Part shown: positions 1 to 12,900 of the stretch, piece by piece
Layout: each line of letters opens with the position of its first letter
Numbering within the stretch: position 1 is the stretch's first letter
The notes under the pieces: generated by a model
Seen by the model: the letters and a program-made list of their open reading frames with translations, nothing else
What the model was told of the DNA's origin: nothing
Databases searched by the model: none
Source of the DNA: Lepisosteus oculatus
Taxonomy: Eukaryota > Chordata > Actinopteri > Semionotiformes > Lepisosteidae
Length of the DNA: 64,000 nucleotides
Assembly: GCF_040954835.1 (NCBI RefSeq)
Contig: NC_090706.1
Coordinates: forward strand, 27,723,148-27,787,147
Direction: 5' to 3'
Position numbers and translations under genes: made by a program

Positions 1-3000
1 GGGGATTGTAAATGAAACTCAGGGAGAGTAACCCTGAGCTTTTATATGGAAGAGCACATGCCTACTGCACAGTTTAGCTGGAGGACAGAAAGGGAGCTGG
101 AAAAGCCATACCGCTGTGCAGTACTAGTGAAGCACCTGGAAGAGGTTACCCACAAACCTGCAGACATGCATGCCAATAGTCTTACATACACCTAGTAAAA
201 ATAGTTTTCAGATATTTCACCATGCTTTTTCTCTCCCTGTAGCACTCTCTTTTTTACCACATTCAAGATCTGAAGGAGTCTTTTTTTACAAATGTATTTT
301 ATGTGAGTGAGGATTGTGCCTTATTTAAATGTTTCAGGGAGTTTTCTATGAGGCATTGGGTCATCACACACACCACAAAGCCTTCAGAAATGTGACATGA
401 AGTGCATATTGTGACAGGAACTGAGAGCCGGCCTGATAGGATCCCTTGGCAGGAAGCTGGTGTGAATCAAATCCAAAAGAGGCCTGTTGATCCCGAGAGC
501 TTTAAAAATATAACGTAAGCAGGAGATACCCAGCATTTGTGGCATGCCATGTGGGTTCAGAATGGATGGACAAATTCATCTTCTGTGCTTTCTCTTTGAT
601 TTAATTTCATGGGCCTCAACCCTGTGTCCCTACAGTTAATTAAAAAGCAGCACAACTTGTACCTCTTTAGTGGCTCAGAGATAACAAGGCTTCGCAAGCA
701 TCTGCCGCCAGCCTGCCGGGAAGAATTTGTCAAATCCTTGCCCTGAGTTAAAGAGCAGTTTTTGTGTCTCAGGACTAATCCTCAGCGGTGCACGTTACTC
801 AGAGTGACCTGCCGTATCGTTATTGTAACACAATAACTGGGACTCACCCCAGCACCAATACTGAGTTCCCCTTTTTCCTGTGCCCACTCCAATATGAGCT
901 CATTCAAGGAAATTATCGGAGTGAGAAACGGACCTGAAACAGCCTCCAGCGTCTTCAGCTTGAGGTGCTCTCTTGCGGTTTTCCAGTCACTCCTTTGGAT
1001 GGTCTTGAGAAAAATCAACATGTTAAAAAATGGAAATTGCAGGCATTTCTGAAAGATTGGGATTGCAGTCCACATTCATGTATGTTTACTGTAATTCTTT
1101 TATTTTATATACTTCAAGGGATTTAAAAAGTCCCTCACTGATATTTTGATTGAAGGGAAAAAAAACAAGGTAATGCCATTAGTACCGAAGGTTAAAACAG
1201 TCACATTTTATATCAAATTGTTCAAAGGCTGCAGCAGACATTAGACAAAGGTAAAAGGTCAAACTCCAGACAAGCCAATCAAAGTATTGTTACAGGTCTC
1301 TGGTTCAAATAATATGATTCCGGACTACTGAAGAAAATGGGATTTGTGAAGCCTGATCCTGAGTGCAGATGGCAAAATGCAATACTGCAGTACAGTTTTT
1401 TTGCCTGTTTAGAAATAGAGCAACATTTACCAACTATAGTTTAAATGTCCTGAACAGTTCGCATACCCTGTATAGCAATTCAACAGTTCATTGCTTACCA
1501 GATTCCAGCTGAGATATTGATCTCCAAGATAAGAAAAAGTCAAAATGTTAATTAAAAATTATTTTGGAGGTTATCTCTCCAACGCGCACTTAATTCGTTC
1601 ATCCACCAAATTATTGGATTTACCGTCACTCAAGAGTACAACCAGTCCACATCTGTTTCCCAATACTTTTACTTACATGAAGCAGTGAATGGCAGAATTG
1701 CCCATCCATTTACATTGGCATCAGTGGTGGTACCTATTGTGGATCAGCCAATACCTGAAGATGGTGGAACGTTGACAGACTTTAACCAACAGGATAACTG
1801 AGTGAAATAAAGGAGCTCACTTTTTTGCAGCAAAATGACCCCTGAAGGGGTCACGCCTATATGGGTTCTTTACAGCAAAAAACACAAGAGGGATGGAAGA
1901 ACACTGTTTTTTTTAATGGAGTATCATATAGCAACAGCTACCTCATAAATTCACCAAAACTTTTTACCGTTTTTGTAACTAGAAGGAAAGCAGCGCGCCA
2001 TCTTCTGGTCCACTTCGGGTAAATCATTAAATGCTCTTCTGAAATCCTCCCCCACTAGAACCCAGCAACCTGGACTTTTCTTGAAAGATCCAGCAAAGAT
2101 CTGCAAAGTAGTGTGGGTGCAGAACCCAGCTTTCACATTTTTTACATTAATTTTTAACCAACAGGCAACACTCCAAACAAAAAACAACACATAAAGACAT
2201 AAAATGCAGATCTGATCCTAATAAAGGGGGGAGAATTAAATCCCCAGAAAATGAGAAAGAGCATTTGACCACATTGTCAAGGTTTTTGAACAAACAAAAT
2301 GTAACTTCACAGTATTTCTTTCCCTGGAGCCATTTTATGTGAACGTGCAATTTAAGGATATCAGTCTCCACCCGACCTCAGAAAATAGAGTTTTCTGTTC
2401 TAAAACTGATTTTTTTTGTCTGCAATTAAACACATAAACAAAAGATATCATGTCTGAAGAATGACAGCAGCTTGGGGAATTGTCATTGAGAAGGAGCAGA
2501 CAAAGGCTCAGCAGCATATTCAGAACTGCAAGAACATTAGTCACGTACACCCAAAAGCAAAGTAGCACAGGACACTCCCAAAACACTTGTTGGTAGGCAA
2601 AGACTACACCCTTATTTCATCTGTGACTAAGAAAGTTGTAACTGAGAAATTAGTGTGGCTCTACATACATTCTCTCTGCAAATTTGAAACAGTGTTTTTA
2701 GAGGCAGATAAAATATTGTCCCAGACTACATCCCAGTCAGAACTACCAACCAGGCTGCTAATTCTCTATCCCATAGAAAGATAAGTAGGAGTGGACTTAT
2801 TCTACAGTAATGTAGAGAGCAGATCAGACCCCTGTATGAGCGTAAAATTGATTAGATCAGTCATCTGGATAGAGGGTGAAAAGATGTTGCATTGCACCCA
2901 ACAAAAACAAAGACTGAGGCAGAGCACAAAATACACATAATAGGTGTTATGCACACAACGTTAATTCTACTGGTGCATGCAACAGTAATTCCTCTGTTTC

Positions 3001-4200
3001 CAGGCAACCACCCACTCAGATTGTTACTCCACCGGTTACCATAGTAACAAGATCGGGATGGAGATCAATACCACCTCAAAGTAATTAATCTATTAATTTC
3101 GTTGTTCAACAGCAGATATTTAAGTCTCGTGAAGATGGTACCCCTCACTCTGCCATAAAGTCCCGCCCTTTTTTCCCCCCTGGGTTTTCACTCCTTGTTT
3201 CGTTCTTCAGATCTCGATTTCTTAATTGTCCCTTATTGCTGATTGCTTCTTTATTCTGACCCAGCTTGCTTGAGTACCATTTGTGGACTGTCTTGGATTG
3301 CTCTCAGATGCCCACTTTTGTCTGCCCAAACACTGCTTCCTCATCTTCTTGCCCAGCAGCTGGATTCAGATCCCTGTCTCAAGACCATTGCGTCTCTACT
3401 GGAGAGTGCAACGACAGTACAATAGGAAATCGTAGGGATTAAGTAGGCCTCCCTCAGATCCTAAAACAAGTTGCTATCACTATACATTTTAGTAAAAGTA
3501 TGATCATTTTTAGAACTCATTTTTATTTTGAATTGTACTCTTAGAGCCACGCCAATATAAGATTTCCCCCCAGCCCTTAAAATCTCCCATGCCTACATCA
3601 TCAGCAATATCTCCATTCTCTACCAAAGAACCTCTACAGTGAGTCAGACAGCTTAGCTTATCTTGCAATAAGGATATGATTATGTTAGCAGTAACATCCC
3701 AAGCATCCACTGACCCTGACCTCCCAGCCTTAGTACCATTGGTCCAAGAAATAGACACCTCCATGCACAGGGCAGGATAGGAAAGGATTCAATGATGTCA
3801 GGTCAGGGAATAATATCATCTTTTTAACTGTGCTGAGACCAGTCTGCTAATTTCTGTTCTGATAGTATAAGATTCAAGTTATTTACTTAGGAAAATCACT
3901 AAGTAACACCAAGGAATGCTTAGAACTGTGGAGAAAGAAAAAGACAAACTGTTTCCAAAACATAAACTTGACACATGGTCACTATAAAAATACATGAAAA
4001 AAAGATGCCGACTATGCTCCATAGGCAAACAGTGTATAGGGTATTAGGGACAAGTTTCACATTCTAGCATTTAGAAGGAGTCAAGTACACTGTGTGATGA
4101 AAATGTATACATCAAAAATATTGTCACAGGAAATATCTTCATCTGTGACCTTCAAAATCCCTGTTCCTACTAGTTTCTAAAATTTTGTAGACAAAAAGTA
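1..4200. other. gene-free AT-rich DNA
   Basis: Only short chance open frames are present, none with recognisable homology. Apart from one CTCF-like motif near 2000, I see nothing in it. Confidence 0.6.
1995..2008 (-). promoter_or_regulatory. CTCF-like motif
   Basis: The minus strand reads CCAGAAGATGGCGC, one mismatch from the CTCF core CCASYAGRKGGCRS. It is a single motif, so confidence is modest. Confidence 0.35.
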
Positions 4201-4205
4201 AATTT

Positions 4206-4250
4206 AATCAATTTCCCTACGGGATTAATAAAGTATTATCTATCTATCTA
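4206..4250 (+). repeat. 3' terminus of a non-LTR retroelement
   Basis: The text ATTTCCCTACGGGATTAATA followed by AAGTATTATCTATCTATCTA is a characteristic 3' end of fish LINE/SINE copies with a short tandem tail. No body of the element is evident upstream, so the copy is severely 5'-truncated or eroded. Confidence 0.55.
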
Positions 4251-5139
4251 AATACATGAAACCAATCCCCCCATTGTTTTGTTCCTGAAATCCAGCAGAT
4301 CCTGCACTGAGTGGGTAGAGGACCTGGTTCTCCAGGAAACATCATAGTCATGTTTTCCTATCAGCTTAACCAATATGTCCTCACTAGGGTCTGGTTTCTC
4401 ACCTCTCATTAGCTGTTCAATACTTTGATGTTCTTTGATGTGCAACACGTATTTGTCAAATATGTACTTTGTAAACAATTTATATCAAGTTATGTTATAT
4501 ACATCTCCATAGGCAGCTTATGGAAGCAAATATTACTGGGGTGGGCCTACCCAGTCTCATAAAACAAGGCATATTCATTAATCTTAAATATATATACATA
4601 ACAATAATATACATTATTTTGAATATTAGTTAAATATTTGTATATAAGTAATATAACCACATAGTAAAAATAAACTAAATGGAGCAACAATAACACCTAA
4701 AAATTAGATTGGCAAAATAAGAAAAACAGAATATTATTCAAGCCTAGCTTATTGATAGAGGAACTTGCGGCTTCAGGTTTTCTAAGCATTGAACAGTTCT
4801 GTTACTTGATATTTGAAATGAAGAGAGTTGGAGATTAGTTTTTTTTTAAATTGGCAGTACAGCAAGTACGTTTAGTCTCTCTAGATTCATTGTATTACAG
4901 CAGAAAGATTTGATCTAATTCAGTGCATGTTTGAAACACCTCTTGGATTTCTGAAGTTTTAACCAGGGAAGCAATAGCAATCTGAGTCAGCTGGAAGCTG
5001 GAAGCTCCTGACATGAAGGTTTTCTTCAAGCACATTTCATCACTTTAACATAAGTGCATTCAAATCCAGCATTGCTGTATACAGAGTTTGCTTCTAGGTT
5101 TTTCTCTGCACAACATAGGACAACACTAATGCTACACTA

Positions 5140-6200
5140 CCTCACACTATGTCCAGTTGGTCCTGCGGAAAATCTTTTTTAAGACATGTTCATAGTTCAG
5201 GATAAATAAAGTCAAAAGCTCGGCATTTACACAACTCTTCCAAAACAGCTGTGGGTTTTCGATAGTTTGAGAAGAATACAGAAAAAGATGAAAGATTTGC
5301 AAAATTACTGACAGGGTCAAGAATGGAACATACTTGCTGCATGATGGTATTTAGATGATGAGCCTAACAGTGAATGAAATACTCATGTGCATAGATTCCT
5401 TTTAGTTTTAGCTGCTTAACAGTTAAAGAGTCACTCGTTGTAGCAGCCCCATTATGTGTCTGAGCAACACATTTTAATTTGCGAGGCACAACCTCCATTT
5501 CTCCATCAAAACAGTGTACAGTCCTTCTGCATTTTGATCCTGAACTTCAAAAAACTAAAAAACCAAGAAAGCTCTCCCCTGAGCAAATTTAAGTACAATC
5601 AGAGCTGATTAACAAGTAACAGGCTTATATTTTCGTTCTTTGGTTTTGATGTAAATCTTTCATCTGACACCTCAGCTCCTGTTTGACTTCTGCACAAGGC
5701 AGGCACACAACACACTAGTAGTTCAATATAAAATGTAAAAACTACTTGTATTTCATGATCTTGAAAGCTACTCTAGATATACTGTAGCCATGCCCTCCAC
5801 AAAAACATATAAAACTCCATTAAATCAATTATCCTGGATAGAATGTATGTATTTTGTTGCACCAGCTCATTGTCTGTAAACCTAGAGTAACATTGTTAAC
5901 CTGAGTGACAATATTAGCATTTTCTAGCATTTTCAATTTTGCACCACTCTTGATGTTAAGCATTATACTCTGACAAGTGCGATGTGTGAAGCTACTGATG
6001 CTGTTTTTGGTTCTCCCCCAAACAAAATGCACCAGAGAAAGAACAGTACTGATTTTACGTCCCTTGCCATTAACTGGCACTTGGTTTTAAAAACACACAA
6101 AATGTTCAGTTTTTGTCTTGTATCACTTTGTCTGACTTGAATTGTGTGTGGCAGATGAGCCCTCAATATTATAACATCCAACTTCTCATATATTGACATA
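5140..6200 (-). pseudogene. fossil hAT-like (DUF4371/ZMYM1-type) transposase
   Basis: Translating the minus strand in shifting frames gives transposase-like blocks. At about 5475-5340 it reads THNGAATTSDSLTVKQLK and then EYFIHC, a stop, then AHHLNTIMQQVCSILDP. This resembles the hAT motif (I/V)HCYAHRLNL with the tyrosine turned into a stop. It continues with FANLSSFSVFFSNYRKPTAV, a typical following helix. Further upstream (5829-6200) frames contain FTHRTCQSIMLNIKSGAKLK, like the HK.SQSHI region. Several stops and frame changes show it is dead. No terminal inverted repeats were located, so the borders are approximate. Confidence 0.5.
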
Positions 6201-6339
6201 AAAGAAATTTCTAAAGAACGTGGTCACTGTGATTCACTGCAGCAGCTAGTTATTGCTGAGAACCATATGTACTGTAAAAACTGTAGTTTTGCATCCTTCT
6301 CTTGAAGTCAGTAATTTCCTTATATGACTGGATGATTAA

Positions 6340-6677
6340 GGGCAGCATGGTGATGAAGTGCTCAGCATTGCTGCCTCGCAGCGCTGGGGCCCTGGGTTCA
6401 GTTCTTGGGGTGCTATCTGTGTGGAGTTTGCATGTTATCCCCATGTTTCACGTGAGAGGAAGTGTTCACCAGGTACTCTGTTTCCTCCCACAATCAAAAG
6501 ACATACTGGTAGGTTAATTGACTTGAGGAAAATTGGCCCTGGTGTGAGCATTTGTGCCTGTGTCTGTATGTTCCCTATGATGGACCCTGTCCAGAGTGTA
6601 CCCTGCCTTGCACCTCTTGTTTGCCAGCATAGGCCCCTAAAACCCTATAAAGTACTTAGAAAATTGACAGGTGGGTG
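6340..6677 (+). repeat. tRNA-derived SINE, family A
   Basis: It begins GGGCAGCATGGTGATGAAGT and carries a tRNA-like head with B-box-like text (GGGTTCAGTTC), the body hallmark GTGTGGAGTTTGCATGTTAT, and the tail end ACTTAGAAAATTGACAGGTGGG. The family recurs about nine times in this window, on both strands. Confidence 0.85.
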
Positions 6678-8646
6678 AATGGGTCGCTTACCTGTGTCTG
6701 GTATCCATCAGACTGTGTGTAAACTGTATATCATTAGAGCTGACCCTCTGTTATAATAAGAGTGTACTGAAGAATACACTGAGGTGAGCTCTGATGAAGT
6801 TTAGCCTTTCCTGTTCCAACTAGGAAGCAACAATCACATAATATGCATCTCACCACAGGAGGGCGTGAAATCACTCAAATTAATTAAAACAGAAAAAATA
6901 CAGAAAAAACACAAGACATATTTAATGCATAGGAACATATGGTTTGTACAAGGAGAGCTAAACCCAATTAACCCTTTAATATAGTCTACCATTGCTTCTC
7001 CATCTCTATCACCTGTTGTTTAGCCAAGTTTCTGTAACACCAGTAATTTTACTAGCCCATCTCACTAGTAACTTCACTACAAGAGCAGGCTGTCTTTGAT
7101 CGGGATGCCCAAGTGGCATGAACAGCCAGTTTCTTCTTTCAGTTTATTCACGCCAGGCACCTGTTAGTTCTTTGTGCTGTCATCTATGTGTTATCATCTA
7201 TGAGCTGTTAACTAGCTCTCCAAGCTAGCTGTTCAAGCAAGCTCTGCTGTCAGTGGCATGGAACTCTCAGAGTGCAAAGTAGCATTTGGCTCTGGCCAGA
7301 GTATGTTCTGGAGGAAGGCATGCATGGTCTTTATATCTCCTCTGACGGCCCGAAAGCCTTAAGACTGAGCTCACAGAGCTCAACAACTGGCGATGCTGGA
7401 TTGGAGAGTGCTGAAGGGTATACAGTTTGTCCCCAGCTTGGATTCAATCATTCCTTCTTAGGCATCTCCCAGCCCCCACAGCACAATTACCAGGTAAAGA
7501 AATCTGCCCTGCTGAAAAGCCGCAATGTCTTGGAGAGTCCTGAGTGACTGACACTAACATGACAGCCTCACCTCACACACTATGTGAACCTTTCCACTGT
7601 CCTATTTAAGGCTGTCAGATTCACAGCACCACAGCCCAACGTGACTCAGCACTCAGACAGAGCACTAATATTCCAGTCAATTGGAGTGATCCTCTCTCAG
7701 TTGTGAGTCCTGGGGAGTCACTTAACAATCTTAGATAAAATAAGACCTGTGAAAGAGGTCTATTTCAAATAACGACTCCAGATCTTGAAAAGAAGACTTT
7801 CTACTACTATAGGAATCTTAAATTATCAGTTTCAGTCTCAGGATCACTTCAGTTTCTTTTAACTTGAGTTCTGTGCCTAAACTTACAGCTCTTTTCAGAA
7901 ACAAACTTGGCATGAGTCCCAGGTTAATTTTGCCCAGAGGTGTTTCAGCAATCGTGCTCTTCTGCACCTAGTTAATGTTTAGTCACATTTACACAACATT
8001 CAGCCTCCGAGACTACAACTGAGAATTTCTAAGCTACAGGTCCAGGAACCACTGGGACTGGGAGCAGTTAGCCAAAATGAGAGGCATGAAAGCTCTGTTG
8101 ATCCTTCCTTTCATTGCACTGGAGGTTCACTCATACAAATAATGTCTCAGTGTCTGGATTCTAAGTCAATATGAAAGCACAAGGGAAGTTCATGACAAGA
8201 TCAGGCAACTTAACCCATCAGAGCGCATCTGTCACAGCATCAAATGTTGAAAGAACCCTTGCCTTCACAGCATATCTGAATAAAAAAACAGTCCTCGTTT
8301 GCTTTTTATATTATTGTTACATCATTTTATTGATTCTAACACATCATTCTAATTACTCATTTATTTGGAATCCAAAACAACTCATACTTGCATCCTTGGA
8401 GCCGCGTTTAGTTTTGGAGCAATTCGGATGAAGCATCTTGCTCAAGGATTGAGCAAATTGCTTAAGCAGTATTTCACCTGAGATTTAAAACCACATAGCA
8501 CTCTATTTCCCATTTATTTCATATTAAGGATGGCACAGTGACGTCATTAAATCTTCTTTATTGTAGGAATGAAAGAATTGTGCAGCCACAGGCCTTCTCT
8601 CCTGCAGGTCTGGAACTCATTAAAGACTCAGACTCACATTTCCCCA
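6678..8646. other. gene-free DNA
   Basis: Only chance open frames are present; the longest (7272-7547) has no recognised similarity. I see no repeat here. Confidence 0.6.
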
Positions 8647-8975
8647 GCGAGTGGTGCAGTGGTCAGCAGTGTTGTCTCTTGACGCTGGAGCCCTGGGTTC
8701 AGTTCCTGCTGTGCTACCTGTGTAGAGTTTGTATGTTCTTGTTGTGTTTGCATAGGTTTCCTCCAGGTGCTTTGATTTCCTCTCACAGTCCAAAAGGATA
8801 CTGATAGGAAATGGCTTCTGGGAAAACTGGTCCAGGTGTGAGTTTGTGCATGACTGTGATGGGCCTGTGTCCCATGCAGGGTGTACCCCATTTTGCGCCA
8901 GTTACTTCCTGTGATAGGCTCTGGTTCCTCCGCAAACCCTGTATTGGATAAAGAGCTTAGAAATTGGATGGATGG
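8647..8975 (+). repeat. tRNA-derived SINE, family A
   Basis: The copy runs from AGCGAGTGGTGCAGTGGTCA to AGAAATTGGATGGATGGA, nearly full length, with TGGAGCCCTGGGTTCAGTTC as the B-box region and a diverged body. Confidence 0.85.
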
Positions 8976-9239
8976 AGTTTCTTATACAAAATAACAGATC
9001 AGTTCATTAGAGTGAGTGGCTTGCAGCTTGCAGCTTTGCAGTTCTTTATGCACCAACAAATTAGCCACTGTTGACCTTCTCAAAGTAAAAGACACATCAC
9101 TTCCAGTTTAGCTGCAATTAGAACTGTTTATGGGATAAGAAGGTATTAATTCAAGGCTGTCGTTTTTATCTTGGATTAAATGGATTATGTTCTTTGTAAA
9201 AAATAATAGAAAATACAGTAGTACTACCTTACTACCAGT

Positions 9240-10351
9240 ACCCTTGATCTTCAGCATTTACATGTTCCCACTTGGTCAGCTTTTAAGATCACATGGCCTC
9301 AGCTTTCATTTCTACACTGACGATACTCAAATATACATCCATACCAAACCCGACACTGATGTGGCTGTCTCTATTCTATCTACTTGCATCTCTGACATAA
9401 AAATTTGGATGACTCAAAACTTCCTTCATCTTAACTGTGACAAGACTGAAGTCATGCTTATTGGTACCCCCCATCAACTTTGTAAAGCCAGTCCTGTAAC
9501 CATGTCTGTAGATGGCTCTGTACTTGAGCTTCAATCAAAATTGAAAAACCTTGGGGTTATATTCGATTCTGGCTTAACATTCGACCCACATGTACAGCAT
9601 ACTGTCAAAACATCTTTTTTTCACCTTAGAAATATCTCTAGACTACGCCCTATGCTATCATTAACTGTGGCTGAAAAGCTGATCAACATATTTGTATTCT
9701 CTCGAATTGACTACTGCAATGCTCTACTCCCTGGGGTATCTAAATCTACTCTGAACAAGCTGCAGTATGTCCAAAATTCAGCAGCCAGAATCCTGACCAG
9801 GTCTAGTGCAAGTGTTCACATTACTCCTATCCTGGAGTCCTTCCACTGGCTTCCGGTCAAATTCCGCATAGACTTTAAAATCCTCATGCTCACCTATAAG
9901 GCTTTACATGGCTTTGCACCTCAATACCTGTCTGAACTTTTATCGCCCTACTCCCCACCTCCGCTCTTCAAATTCTGCCCTCCTTACTGTCCCCCAAGCC
10001 CATCTACATTGTATGGGCGACAGGGCCTTCTCCTGCTATGCCCCCAAGCTCTGGAACTCTTTGCCAAAGGATATTAGAGAGTCACCTTCTCTAAACTCCT
10101 TCAAATCCAGACTCAAAACCTTCTTCTTCAGAAAAGCCTTTACTTAACTGGTTCCATTCTTCACCCCTCTGCTCTTCTTAATACCACCTTCCACAGTCTC
10201 CTCTATTGTTATTGTTGTATTGTTGTAATTATAATTGTGTCCTATCTTGTGAAATCTTCTTATTTATTGTTGTGGTCTTCTTATTTATTGTTATTGTCAT
10301 CCTGTAAAGTGCTTTGAGAAGCCACCTTTAAAGGCGCTATATAAAATAAAG

Positions 10352-10422
<71 letters not shown>
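9240..10422 (+). mobile_element. 5'-truncated L2-type LINE, reverse transcriptase C-terminal half
   Basis: A long open frame encodes the end of a non-LTR reverse transcriptase: FSIYMFPLGQLLRSHGLSFH, the catalytic FYTDDTQIY, NFLHLNCDKTEVMLIGTPHQ, SRIDYCNALLPG, NSAARILTRSS and HWLPVKFRIDFKILMLTYKA. About 9950-9990 the frame shifts by one, and the second frame carries GDRAFSCYAPKLWNSLPKDI and RLKTFFFRKAFT. The 3' end GGCGCTATATAAAATAAAGT plus a long ATT tract is the usual L2-clade tail in fish. The copy lacks the endonuclease and 5' part, so it cannot be autonomous; only one clear frameshift implies fairly recent insertion. Confidence 0.9.
10353..10422. repeat. ATT trinucleotide microsatellite
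   Basis: More than twenty tandem TTA units form the 3' tail of the adjacent LINE. Confidence 0.95.
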
Positions 10423-12160
10423 TAACAGAGGTGAAGTTAAGGCAGGCAGTTTATGGGCTGGGTTACCTGTGTTACTTAACTGAACTAATTATTTGATATG
10501 ATCCGATTAGGCTAATTTCAACATCGCTGTATGTGACCAGCATGATGTGAACAGTCTAAACATTGTGGCATCTTGGCCACATTCAACAATTTTAGGTTTT
10601 GTCTTTAACAATGCTTCGGCCCCACTGGGCATAGCTGTTTTTAATTTCTGAGTTCTTGCTTGGTGATCTGAACTAAAACTGAAATTAAGACAATGAAATA
10701 TTTGGACGCAGTAAATTGTGCAAATGGCCCCCAGCACAAGCAAAGGTGCAGTGTAGGTTTATTAATGCACAGTCCTGTTTTGACCTGTAGGTTGTTGGAA
10801 CATACATCATATGACTGCATCGAGTGAGTGTGCCTGAGTCATTCCACTGTACAGATCATGGACCACCTAAATTATATGTACCAGGAACCAACTGCTTTGA
10901 TCCAGAAGCAAGAAAATAATGATTTATAAAACTGTTGGTTTTCTGTTACTTATTTACTTTTCTGCCAAAGTTTTTAATACAGCCCTGATTCGTTTTCCAG
11001 GAATATTGCAAATGTGATGAGCAAACACTCCATTAAGCTGTCTGAATGTGTATCCATCTAAAGCCAAGAAATGGAAGAAAAGTTTACATTTAAACTGAAG
11101 TACTGTTTGCGTTTAGTGTTGACAGACAGAACATGCAGGCGGAGAGAAAGAAGTAAACAGGTAAAAGCAAGAAGTGCAAATTACATTTAGAAGCATTAAT
11201 CTTGTCATGCCCACTCTTTAAACCAGGTGAGCTGGAGCCTTAAACCCTATGGGAAAATACACAGAACAGCCTTAATGTTCAGCAGGGCATTCAGGATGAA
11301 AAAGAAAAGAGGAACTGAGCTGGGAAAGAAGCAAGTTCAGTGAGTGTTGCACATATGTACAGTGATGCAGTGGGTCAGAAATCGGTACCATCTGTAAAGA
11401 AAGCAAAAATGTGGCTGCGGACAGACAGAAGTGTCCAACTATGAGGAATCGATCATCTGCTCATAAAATCTCACCACTTACGAAACCTCAGGCACTCTGT
11501 GTATTTACTGTATTTCCATTACGTGTGGTAACACTGGCATGCTCATTTGTTTTGGTTTTTTCCCCCGGTTTCCAGCAGTCACTGTGCTGTGCAGGGCAGA
11601 ATGCAGCCACTGATACCCTGACCGCAGCTCGAACAGAGCCTGGCTTTTGTCCATGCTGTCCAGGATGGCCATCGTCATGGAAAATGTGTTGGTTCTCTCT
11701 CCGGTGACTCATGACAAAGAGTTAATTTTTCCCAGTTTCTTTTTCTTTCTAAAATAAAATTCTACGGTCTAATAATACACGCAACTCATTTCCACAAAGC
11801 TTGGGGGTTCTCGTTAATTATGCATGTTGCTCTTCCCTTACTTCTCTGAAAAGCAGGCTGCTTCTAACCCTTACGAGCACCTTATTGTTTAGTGGAACCC
11901 CACTTCAATTTTTAAGCTGTAGCCAAACCATATCTGCAGAAAAGTTTACCTGCAAAGTGCATCTGCTTGTCATGTAGGCCATGCGAATGCTGAAAGGAAA
12001 TAAGAGATGACCAATTGCCCTTAACTTCCTGCACTACCAGTGCTTGAACTTAACCAGAAACGGACAACATGCTGCCCATCAGTTTTAAATAAAAGCAAAT
12101 TGGGACAAACCTGAAAAGATATACCAAGGAAACTCTGTCTTACTGGTGCACACACTGGAA
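10423..12160. other. gene-free DNA
   Basis: Chance open frames only, on both strands near 11410-11710; no homology recognised. Confidence 0.6.
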
Positions 12161-12900
12161 AGATGGCGCCGACAGGGAAGGCTGCCGTCCTGCGAGCTAC
12201 CAATCGTCCTTGTCTATTTCTTTATTTTTTGTTGTTTTTCACACTGCTAACTGCACATACTGTTTGCTCGGTGATTAGATATGACCGACAAACACTTAGG
12301 ACATAAGATTGAATATCGGCACAGTTAAATCTACACCAATAATTACTGCCGACTATCTGGACTGTGGTGTCTCACCTGTACCTGTACTGGGAAGAAGATG
12401 GCGTCGTAGGAAAAGGGGTAAACGGGAGGTGTTCTGGTAAGATTGCTCCCGAGTATACTTCTTGCTAATGTTCAGTCACTGGACAATAAACTGTGTGAAC
12501 CGAGAGCAAGGCTTGCTTTCAAGATCTGCAACATGCTGGCGTTCACTGAAACCTGGCTTGACCCATCTGTTCCGGACTCTGCTATCCCGGAGGATTTTCT
12601 ATTCACCGTCAGGACAGAACAACGGATTCGGGTAAGAGCAAAGGCGGCGGGCACAGATGTGGAGATTATTTCAACATCATGTCCTACACATCTTGAACAC
12701 CTGACAATAAATTGTCACCCTTTCTATCTCCCGAGGGAGCTCACATTGATAGTTCTCACATTGGTGTATATTCCGCCGCAGGCAAAGTTCACAAAGTCAC
12801 TGGATGAACTACACTGTCTCCTTAACAGAGAATACACATCCTGAAGGGTCATTCATCATAGCGGGTGATTTCAACAGTGCGATTTCAATTCTCCATCCCA
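12160..12900 (+). mobile_element. LINE 5' region and partial endonuclease, decayed
   Basis: The segment starts with AAGATGGCGCCGACAGGGAA, and then a frame near 12270-12300 reads VIRYDRQTL, typical of the start of fish L2/CR1-like ORF2. At 12443-12844 a 133-residue frame is an apurinic-type endonuclease N-terminus: LLANVQSLDNKL, AFTETWLDPSVPDSAIPEDF, HLTINCHPFYLPREL, VYIPPQA. After a frameshift and stop comes AGDFNSA near 12860. The remainder of the element is missing. It belongs to a different LINE lineage or segment than the copy at 9240 and does not overlap its content. Confidence 0.8.

Noticed and set aside
6851-6866. CACCACAGGAGGGCGT as a CTCF site
   Set aside because: The spacing within the core is off by one base relative to the consensus.
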